The notes beneath the pieces were generated by a model. The model ran no database searches, had not been told where the DNA came from, and saw nothing but the letters and a program-made list of their open reading frames with translations. From the NCBI RefSeq assembly GCF_020217025.1, contig NZ_JAIWOF010000053.1, positions 1 through 10,000 on the forward strand: a DNA stretch of 10,000 nt. The letters run 5' to 3'. A program made the translations under genes and the position numbers. Origin of the DNA: Flavobacterium sp. GTDB taxonomy: Bacteria > Bacteroidota > Bacteroidia > Flavobacteriales > Flavobacteriaceae. Shown piece after piece: positions 1-5,551 of this stretch (position 1 is the first letter of the stretch; every line of letters begins with the position of its first letter).

Positions 1-747
1 GGGAATATTTCCTTGTTCTTTTTCGATGATTTCGTACTCGGTTATGCCTAAGTTTTGAATGTATTTCTGAATTTCAGCTTCGTATTCTTCTTTAGAAAGT
101 ATGTTTTTTGAAAACAAGGTATATTCTAACAACGCTTCAGTTGAAGAAGTGGGTAAAACATACATAAAACGCGTATTGCCTTTTTGTTCTACTGAAAAAT
201 CCATGAAAGTGGCACAATTTGGAGTAAAAACAGCTTCTTTACTTTTGATAAACCAACCAATAAAATGTTGATGGATTAATGGGAATTTGGTTTGCGCTGT
301 AACAACTTCTGGATTATAAATGGAATTAAAAATCTTGTTACAAGTGAAGGTTTCGTTTTTCGTTTTTACAATGCAATGATTGCCTAATTCGGTAAAATCA
401 ACTACTTTTTGATTTAGAAAATGAATGTTTTTATGTTCGGAAATCTTTTTGAAAACCAATTCGTAAAAATCTAAACCATTAATTTTTTTGTATTGATAGG
501 GCGTTAGTTCTAAAACCCGATTAAATTTTTCATTAGCAAAAATCGCTTGATTCCATTTTTTTGATACGATGTCTTCAAATAAATTATCTTCATCCCAAAA
601 ACACCAAGTTCTATCATTTACTTTTTTAGTATTTTCATCAATCAATAAAATTGATTTATCCTCAAACTTTCCAGATAAAAGCATTTCATAAACGGTCATT
701 AAAGCCGATAATCCTGAACCTGTGAAAATGTAATGATAATGTTGCAT
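1..747 (-). CDS. crtY: Lycopene beta-cyclase (CrtY family), 5' two-thirds only
   Basis: Predicted to cyclise the ends of lycopene to beta-rings, giving beta-carotene, the precursor of zeaxanthin-type yellow pigments in flavobacteria. 249 codons are visible without a stop and the 3' end lies beyond the left edge; the family is usually about 380-390 residues. The N-terminus (MQHYHYIFTGSGLSALM) resembles the flavin-binding GxGxxG region, with Thr in place of the first Gly region's neighbour and the pattern TGSGLS. It is followed by a LLIDE strand and the CrtY hallmark NDRTWCFWDE at residues 44-53. Further on come QHFIGWFIKS and an ATFMDFSVEQKG..RFMYVLPTSSTEALLEYT block, both typical of CrtY. The ATG (745-747) overlaps the TAA of the upstream receptor gene as TAATG, and no Shine-Dalgarno sequence is seen, so translation is probably coupled. 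Identification is strong; beta-specificity of ring formation is inferred from the family. Confidence 0.9.
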   Translation of the reverse strand, partial: MQHYHYIFTGSGLSALMTVYEMLLSGKFEDKSILLIDENTKKVNDRTWCFWDEDNLFEDIVSKKWNQAIFANEKFNRVLELTPYQYKKINGLDFYELVFKKISEHKNIHFLNQKVVDFTELGNHCIVKTKNETFTCNKIFNSIYNPEVVTAQTKFPLIHQHFIGWFIKSKEAVFTPNCATFMDFSVEQKGNTRFMYVLPTSSTEALLEYTLFSKNILSKEEYEAEIQKYIQNLGITEYEIIEKEQGNIP

Positions 748-3002
748 TAATAAATCGTATATCGAATTCCTAAAAAACCTCTAATTCCTTGATTGGGTGC
801 ATACACATAACTTGGGTCAAAAGTTAAGGCGTATGGATTTGTTGGTGTCGCTAAAACATTTCCGTTGGTGTCATATTCTACACCTTCATCAAAAGGATCA
901 TTTGCTCTAGCTATCAAAAATGGAGCACTTTTGTTTGGCGTCCAATTTAATATGTTTTTCACACCGCCATAAAGTTCAAAACTACGAAATTTTTTATAAG
1001 TAAACTGAATGTTTTGCAAACTCCAAATAGGAGAATATTCGGGTCTTGGATCTAAATCACTTAATAAGGGCAAACGCATCGGACCATATAAATTTCCAGT
1101 ATAATCAATAGATAAAAACCATTTTGGAATATCGTAAGTTATTGCCCAATTGGTGCTATATTTTTCCGTTAAAGCAGGTGTTGAACTCACTCCGTTTTGC
1201 ACGTTTTTGGGTTCCATAATCGTAAAGCCAAGAATTGCTTTCAATCCAAAAGGTGTAACCAAATCGATATTGCCGCTAATTCCTAACGTTTGTGCATATC
1301 CGTTTAAGTTGGAATAAATAATTTGGTTCGGATTGGTGTCGTAATCTGGAATAATTTGGTTGTTAAAATACGTGTACCAAGCCGAAGTTTCGAATCCTAA
1401 AAAAGTGCCGTTTTCAAATTTGATTTTCTTTAAATAATTGAAATTGATGTTGTAGGATGTTTCAGGTTTTAAATCTTCGGTAATTATTACATCTCTAGAT
1501 CCTGTTAAAGCAGCGTGCTCTTCGGTAAATAAATTTACGATTCTAAATCCCGTTCCCGCATTAATTCGAAATACATCGTTTTCAGTTGGATTCCATTTGT
1601 AGGCAATTCTAGGTGTAAAAATGTTACCGTGATTGTTGTTGTAATCGTATCGAGCACCTAATAAAATATGATGTTTTTCAGCCAATTTTATTTCATCTTG
1701 AAGAAAAACGCTATAGATTTTTGTTTGTTCTGCCGATAGAGTTGCAGTTGTATTATCGTCATAATATTGATAACGAAAAGCTGCTCCCAATAACAAATTG
1801 TGATTTTCTAGTTTTTTATCCCAAGTATATTGTCCGAAAGCAATTTTTTGATTCGCCAAGTAAATTGTGTTTCCATAGACCGAATTTTGGTCATGTGCGG
1901 TCATTGAAAACGACAAATACATGTTTTCTGTAGTTGGTAATTGATATTTACTCAAAAGTTCCACCCGTTTGGTATAAATACTTTCACCATAAACTTCCGA
2001 ACCACCACGATACGATTTGTTCCATTGCATTTCGCCACCCCAACGGTCTTCATAAAATAATCGTCCAGCGATTGTGAATTCTTTGTTGTTTTTTCGTTCA
2101 AAGTTCCATTTGTTGAAGATGGAAATTCGTTCTTGCAAGGTTATATCGGTAAAATTATCGTTGTTGTTGTCAATAGGTTGGTTGTAATTGTAATAGTTGA
2201 TTCCGACTAAGGTTGTTACCTTTTTTCCAACAGCACTTTTCCAACCTAAATCAACATTGTTTTCTAACCAAGAAGTTGAAAAAATATCAGCTGAAAACAA
2301 AGGTGCATTCAAAGGTTTTTTAGTAATGATGTTGATTAAACCACCAACCGCTTCACTTCCATATAAACTTGAAGCTGGACCTTTAACCACTTCAATTCTA
2401 TCAATCAAAGAATTAGGAATTCCAGATAAACCATAAACGGTTGAAAGCGCACTCACAATTGGCATTCCATCAATCGTAACCATAGTGTATGGACCTTCTA
2501 ATCCGTTAATATGAATGTCGCCCGTGTTGCAAATATTACAATTGAGTTGTGGTCGAACGCCATTTACGTTTTGTAAAGCTTCAAAAATATTTGATGTTGG
2601 GTTTTTCTTTAAAAAGGCTGTCGTATACACTTCGACCGGAACAGGAGTTTCCATTCTTGAAACTGGTTTTAAAGTTCCAGAAATTACCACATCATCTAAA
2701 GTGTTTGAATCTTCAATTAGGTTAAAGTTAAGGGTTGTTTCGTTGTTTTCTGTGACCGTTATCTTCTTTTTTTCGGGTTTAAACCCAATGTATGAAGCTG
2801 TAATTGTATAAGAACCATTTGGAATATCTTTAAATTCATATAAACCATTTTCATTGGTTTCTACTCCTTTACTAAGTTCTTTTATATAGATAGTAGCATA
2901 AGCTAAAACCTCATTATTAGAGGTCACTTTTCCTTTTATGGTGTTTTGTGAAAAGGTAAAAAGTAAAAAAAACAGAGTTGTATAAATAAATATTTTAAAC
3001 AT
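747..3002 (-). CDS. TonB-dependent outer-membrane receptor, probably for a metal or metal complex
   Basis: A 751-residue TonB-dependent receptor that would bring a substrate across the outer membrane using TonB/ExbBD energy. Residues 1-19 are a signal peptide. Residues 20-96 are a carboxypeptidase-regulatory-like beta-sandwich (IKGKVTSNNEVLAYATI, PNGSYTITASYIGF). A TonB-box-like stretch TLDDVVISGT is at 101-110, and the plug domain at about 115-230 holds NGLEGPYTMVTIDGMP and RIEVVKGPASSLYGSEAVGG. The rest is a 22-strand-type barrel ending in an aromatic residue (GIRYTIY). The plug has a CNIC motif (C155, C158), which I recall from haem- and metal-related Bacteroidota receptors. The reading frame is open to a TTG at 3023, but I chose the ATG at 3000-3002: it gives a clean signal peptide, and the upstream codons lie inside the operator palindrome. 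The divergent DtxR-type regulator and nearby ZIP and Feo genes suggest Mn, Fe or Zn, free or chelated. The substrate is not shown by the sequence. Confidence 0.93.
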   Translation of the reverse strand: MFKIFIYTTLFFLLFTFSQNTIKGKVTSNNEVLAYATIYIKELSKGVETNENGLYEFKDIPNGSYTITASYIGFKPEKKKITVTENNETTLNFNLIEDSNTLDDVVISGTLKPVSRMETPVPVEVYTTAFLKKNPTSNIFEALQNVNGVRPQLNCNICNTGDIHINGLEGPYTMVTIDGMPIVSALSTVYGLSGIPNSLIDRIEVVKGPASSLYGSEAVGGLINIITKKPLNAPLFSADIFSTSWLENNVDLGWKSAVGKKVTTLVGINYYNYNQPIDNNNDNFTDITLQERISIFNKWNFERKNNKEFTIAGRLFYEDRWGGEMQWNKSYRGGSEVYGESIYTKRVELLSKYQLPTTENMYLSFSMTAHDQNSVYGNTIYLANQKIAFGQYTWDKKLENHNLLLGAAFRYQYYDDNTTATLSAEQTKIYSVFLQDEIKLAEKHHILLGARYDYNNNHGNIFTPRIAYKWNPTENDVFRINAGTGFRIVNLFTEEHAALTGSRDVIITEDLKPETSYNINFNYLKKIKFENGTFLGFETSAWYTYFNNQIIPDYDTNPNQIIYSNLNGYAQTLGISGNIDLVTPFGLKAILGFTIMEPKNVQNGVSSTPALTEKYSTNWAITYDIPKWFLSIDYTGNLYGPMRLPLLSDLDPRPEYSPIWSLQNIQFTYKKFRSFELYGGVKNILNWTPNKSAPFLIARANDPFDEGVEYDTNGNVLATPTNPYALTFDPSYVYAPNQGIRGFLGIRYTIY

Positions 3003-3014
3003 TATAAAATTAAA

Positions 3015-3030
3015 TTTAGACAAATCTAAA
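3015..3030. promoter_or_regulatory. Perfect 16-bp palindrome, probable DtxR/MntR-family operator
   Basis: TTTAGACAAATCTAAA consists of two perfect 6-bp inverted arms (TTTAGA/TCTAAA) around a 4-bp centre. It lies between the divergent receptor and regulator genes, just downstream of the predicted receptor start point, where a bound repressor would block transcription. Size, symmetry and TTTAG half-sites resemble DtxR/MntR-family boxes. The regulator encoded next door is the natural candidate to bind it; binding is inferred. Confidence 0.65.
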
Positions 3031-3037
3031 AATAAAA

Positions 3038-3056
3038 CATTTACAAATCTAAAAAA
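3038..3056. promoter_or_regulatory. Second, half-matching operator copy
   Basis: ACAAATCTAAAAA at 3043-3055 repeats exactly the stretch at 3020-3032, so one half of the palindrome recurs as a direct repeat 23 bp away, about two helical turns. The opposite arm is degenerate. It overlaps the -7 box of the receptor promoter and the -33 area of the regulator promoter, so a protein here could affect both directions. Part of the similarity could reflect low-complexity AT-rich DNA. Confidence 0.45.
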
Positions 3057-3074
3057 CTTTATATATTTGTCAAA
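3044..3074 (-). promoter_or_regulatory. Promoter of the TonB receptor-crtY unit
   Basis: On the minus strand TTTG (3074-3071), a spacer of exactly 19 nt, and TAGATTTG (3051-3044) form a full Bacteroidota sigma-ABfr type promoter (TTTG-N19-TAnnTTTG). Transcription would start near 3037, leaving a leader of about 35 nt before the ATG at 3002. A second TAGATTTG lies at 3028-3021 inside the palindrome but has only 15 nt to the nearest TTTG, so it is a poorer candidate. The -7 box overlaps the half-matching operator copy. Confidence 0.7.
3062..3069 (+). promoter_or_regulatory. -7 box of the regulator-ZIP transporter promoter
   Basis: TATATTTG matches TAnnTTTG. The -33 position 19 nt upstream reads ATTT rather than TTTG, so the promoter is imperfect. 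Transcription would start near 3075-3077, only about 10 nt before the ATG at 3086. The box sits inside the 19-nt spacer of the divergent receptor promoter, so the two promoters are interleaved and probably compete. Confidence 0.55.
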
Positions 3075-3085
3075 ATGAATTGTTT

Positions 3086-3733
3086 ATGACCATTTCGGAA
3101 GAAAACTATATTAAAGTTATTTATCATTTATCGTTGGTTTCTCCAAAAGGAGTTAATACTAACGCTATAGCAGGAATGCTTGATACCAAAGCATCATCGG
3201 TTACCGACATGATGAAAAAACTTTCAGATAAAGATTTGGTGAGTTATCAAAAATACCAAGGCGTTACACTTACTGATAAAGGCTTGCATTCTGCAAAAAT
3301 GATTGTGAGAAAACACCGTTTGTGGGAAGTTTTTTTGGTGGATAAACTAGGTTTTTCTTGGGATGAAGTACACGAAATTGCAGAAGAATTGGAACACATA
3401 AAATCGGAACAATTGATTAATAAATTGGATGCTTTTTTAGGATTTCCAGTTGCTGATCCACATGGAGATCCTATTCCAGATGCGAAAGGTGTGATTAAGA
3501 AAATTGAGAAACAATTGTTATCAGAAGTAGAAATTAACGCTTCATTTCATTGTGTTGGCGTAAAAGATTCTTCAACCGATTTTTTAAAATATTTAGATAA
3601 GCAAAAAATCGCATTAGGTTCGGTTGTAAAAGTCATCGACAAAGAAGATTTTGATGACACCTTAACCGTAGAAATCGATGGTAAACGCTTAACGATTTCG
3701 AATAAAATTGCTAATAATTTATATGTTCAATAA
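3086..3733 (+). CDS. mntR: DtxR/MntR-family metal-dependent transcriptional regulator
   Basis: A 215-residue metalloregulator that, when loaded with Fe(II) or Mn(II), should bind DNA and repress metal-uptake genes. Residues 1-65 form the winged helix-turn-helix (NTNAIAGMLDTKASSVTDMMKKL, then a VSYQKYQGVTLTDKG wing). Residues 66-143 form the metal-binding dimerisation domain with HRLWEVFL, VHEIAEELEH and the family motif DPHGDPIPD (124-132). Residues about 146-215 are a C-terminal SH3/FeoA-like domain, as in DtxR and IdeR but absent from short Bacillus-type MntR. By alignment to DtxR, the ancillary-site residues H77, E81 and H96 are kept. At the primary site E103 and H104 are kept, the DtxR Cys102 position is Glu100 (as in MntR), and the Met10/Asp8 position is Asn7. 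Metal preference is therefore unclear and the symbol is provisional. A TTG at 3080 in frame would add two residues; the ATG at 3086 fits the family start (MTISEENYIK). The ZIP gene follows after 2 nt. Confidence 0.92.
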   Translation: MTISEENYIKVIYHLSLVSPKGVNTNAIAGMLDTKASSVTDMMKKLSDKDLVSYQKYQGVTLTDKGLHSAKMIVRKHRLWEVFLVDKLGFSWDEVHEIAEELEHIKSEQLINKLDAFLGFPVADPHGDPIPDAKGVIKKIEKQLLSEVEINASFHCVGVKDSSTDFLKYLDKQKIALGSVVKVIDKEDFDDTLTVEIDGKRLTISNKIANNLYVQ

Positions 3734-3735
3734 TT

Positions 3736-4554
3736 ATGTTTGATTCAATTATCCATTTTTTTGAGAGTATTGACCCAATTTTGGCGGCTTTTTTGGCTAC
3801 AACATTTACGTGGGGTTTAACGGCATTTGGCGCTTCATTTGTGTTCTTTTTTAAGAATATGAATCGTGTAGTGTTAGATGGAATGCTCGGTTTTACAGGA
3901 GGTGTTATGGTGGCGGCAAGTTTTTGGAGTTTATTAGCTCCTGCTATCGAAATGAGTCATGGAGAAGGTTTTATAAAAGTAATTCCAGCAGCTGTTGGAT
4001 TCGCTTTGGGTGCTTTATTTATTTTCGGATTGGATAAAGTCTTGCCTCACATGCACATTAACTTCAAAGAAACAGAAGGAATTAAATCGCCTTGGCAACG
4101 CACAACGCTATTGGTTTTAGCTATTACTTTGCATAATATTCCAGAAGGATTAGCGGTTGGGGTTTTATTTGGTGGAGTGGCAGCGGGAATTCCAGAAGCA
4201 TCGATTGCTGGAGCGGTTACTTTGGCTATTGGAATTGGAATTCAAAATTTCCCTGAAGGAATTGCGGTTTCTATGCCGTTACGAAGAATGGGAATGAGCA
4301 GAAGAAAAAGCTTTATGTACGGACAATCGTCGGCTTTAGTAGAACCTATTTTTGGAGTTTTAGGCGCAGTTGCCGTTACTTTTTTTACTCCAATATTACC
4401 TTATGCCTTAGCTTTTGCAGCAGGAGCCATGATTTTTGTGGTGGTGGAAGAAGTAATTCCCGAAACACAGCAAGATAAAAATACCGATATTGCTACGTTA
4501 GGTTTTATCGGCGGATTTATAGTAATGATGACTTTGGATGTGGCTTTAGGTTAA
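3736..4554 (+). CDS. ZIP-family divalent metal transporter (GufA/ZIP11-like)
   Basis: A 272-residue inner-membrane transporter expected to import Zn(II), Mn(II) or Fe(II). About eight hydrophobic segments are visible. The two metal-site helices carry the ZIP signatures HNIPEGLAVG (133-142) and QNFPEGIAVS (170-179), with H133, N134, E137, N171 and E174 as likely ligands; further acidic residues lie at E203 and E238-E239. The FTGGVMVAASFWSLLAPAIE segment and overall length fit the GufA/ZIP11 branch. The cytosolic loop between segments 3 and 4 is short with only two histidines (HMH, 105-107), unlike eukaryotic ZIPs. It begins 2 nt after the regulator stop and almost certainly shares its transcript, so uptake and its control are made together. 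Zn, Fe and Mn cannot be told apart from sequence. Its TAA overlaps the stop of the convergent small gene. Confidence 0.92.
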   Translation: MFDSIIHFFESIDPILAAFLATTFTWGLTAFGASFVFFFKNMNRVVLDGMLGFTGGVMVAASFWSLLAPAIEMSHGEGFIKVIPAAVGFALGALFIFGLDKVLPHMHINFKETEGIKSPWQRTTLLVLAITLHNIPEGLAVGVLFGGVAAGIPEASIAGAVTLAIGIGIQNFPEGIAVSMPLRRMGMSRRKSFMYGQSSALVEPIFGVLGAVAVTFFTPILPYALAFAAGAMIFVVVEEVIPETQQDKNTDIATLGFIGGFIVMMTLDVALG

Positions 4555-4679
4555 TGACAAGCACAATCGTCGCCACAAGGTTTTGATTTCTTGTTGCGTT
4601 TTTTCCAAAAGAATTTTTTTACTAAAAAGCCTACTGCAATCGCTAGTGAAGCATAGACTAAAATTTGTTGTATATCCAT
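4551..4679 (-). CDS. FeoB-associated Cys-rich membrane peptide, 42 residues
   Basis: A tiny membrane protein, 42 residues. It has one hydrophobic helix at about residues 5-20 (QILVYASLAIAVGFLV), a basic stretch KKFFWKKRNKKSK (21-33) and a Cys-containing tail PCGDDCACH with C35, C39, C41 and H42. This architecture (short N-terminus, one helix, Lys/Arg, terminal Cys cluster) is that of the FeoB-associated Cys-rich membrane protein family, found beside feoB in many bacteria, where a role in handling Fe(II) at the cytoplasmic mouth of FeoB has been proposed. By the positive-inside rule the Cys tail should be cytoplasmic. The ATG lies 3 nt beyond the stop of the upstream barrel-like gene, so it is the last cistron of the feo operon. 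Its TAA (4551-4553) and the convergent ZIP TAA (4552-4554) share a TTAA palindrome. Confidence 0.85.
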   Translation of the reverse strand: MDIQQILVYASLAIAVGFLVKKFFWKKRNKKSKPCGDDCACH

Positions 4680-4682
4680 ATT

Positions 4683-5513
4683 TTAAAAATATATTCCAGT
4701 TCCTAAAGTTACAAAATTATAATTTGGTGAAGCAATTTTTAAGTGCTCATATCCTAACGAGAAAAAATAATTCTTTTTATGATATTTTCCTCTAAGTTCA
4801 AACGAATTTACAGGCAAACCATTTATTCTACTCCACATCATCGCACTATTAAAACTGATGTTTTTTATGGCAAAAATATCGGTGTGTAAACCATAGGAGA
4901 AGCCTGCTTTTTGTATATCATTTCCAATATAAGTAGCGCCAAGTGTCCAACCTAAATTGAATTTTTTAAATCGAATTCTATCATAAGCCACGTTAAATTG
5001 AAACAATGACAGGTTTGAAAAACGATTTGTAAACATGTTTTTTTCCAACAGTTCTCGGTAATCAGCTTGCACATAAAAATATTGAAAAGGTCTGAATTTT
5101 CCTTTTAAATGATTTCCGAATGAATTATTGTTGCTGTACAAAAAATGGTTTTCAACATCAAATCGCATTATATTTCCATATTCAATACTGTCGTTTTCTT
5201 TTTGAAAATTTCCTGATTCGCCATCGAAATAAGGATATTTAGAAAGTGAATTATACAAATGATTTTCGCTTCTATAATCGCCAATAGTGGAATAAAAACT
5301 CACATATAAAAATCCTTCAACAAATAATCCTGCTAATCCAAAGTCATTTGAAGAAGAACTTCTGGATGAACCAGAACTCGAGGAACTGCTACCTGAACTT
5401 GAAGAACGAGAAGAATTTCCAGATTTTAATTCACTTTTAGACTTATCGATTTTCTGAGAAAATGAACTATTTAAAGTTAAAATAGTAATCAGAACAAATA
5501 ATGTTTTTTTCAT
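4683..5513 (-). CDS. Unrecognised secreted protein: Ser-rich linker plus outer-membrane barrel-like domain
   Basis: I do not recognise this 276-residue protein. Residues 1-20 are a clear signal peptide (MKKTLFVLITILTLNSSFSQ). Residues 31-55 are low-complexity, with 19 Ser of 25, broken by Gly and Arg. From about residue 57 to the end the sequence alternates polar and aromatic residues in short strand-like runs (FQYFYVQADYREL, LSLFQFNVAYDRI, FNLGWTLGATYIG, FFSLGYEHLKI) and ends in ..LGTGIYF, the C-terminal aromatic typical of outer-membrane barrels. A small barrel of 8-12 strands is possible. Neither a lipoprotein Cys nor a TonB box is present. The frame is open upstream to 5678, but that would overlap feoB by more than 100 nt in another frame; the ATG at 5511-5513 gives the signal peptide and lies 38 nt after the feoB stop. 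It is placed between feoB and its Cys-rich partner, so a role in iron entry or sensing is plausible but unproven. Confidence 0.8.
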   Translation of the reverse strand: MKKTLFVLITILTLNSSFSQKIDKSKSELKSGNSSRSSSSGSSSSSSGSSRSSSSNDFGLAGLFVEGFLYVSFYSTIGDYRSENHLYNSLSKYPYFDGESGNFQKENDSIEYGNIMRFDVENHFLYSNNNSFGNHLKGKFRPFQYFYVQADYRELLEKNMFTNRFSNLSLFQFNVAYDRIRFKKFNLGWTLGATYIGNDIQKAGFSYGLHTDIFAIKNISFNSAMMWSRINGLPVNSFELRGKYHKKNYFFSLGYEHLKIASPNYNFVTLGTGIYF

Positions 5514-5551
5514 CAATTTTGTTTTTTGAAGACAATCAAAAATTATGCCTT

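Noticed and set aside
1721..2811. Plus-strand open frames at 1721-1933, 2197-2436 and 2515-2811
   Set aside because: They lie opposite the receptor gene, have no recognisable domains and no promoter; shadows of the real gene.
3075..3089. Four-codon upstream frame ATGAATTGTTTATGA overlapping the regulator start
   Set aside because: Such a tiny frame is expected by chance, and it lies at the predicted transcription start so it may not even be transcribed whole.
4681..4700. AT-only inverted repeat around ATATTTTTAAAATAT as a terminator between the barrel-like gene and the Cys-rich gene
   Set aside because: No GC pairs, and it spans the 3-nt junction between two cistrons that appear co-transcribed.
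4583..4795. Plus-strand open frame of 70 codons
   Set aside because: It overlaps the Cys-rich peptide gene and the end of the barrel-like gene on the other strand, and its protein has no recognisable features.
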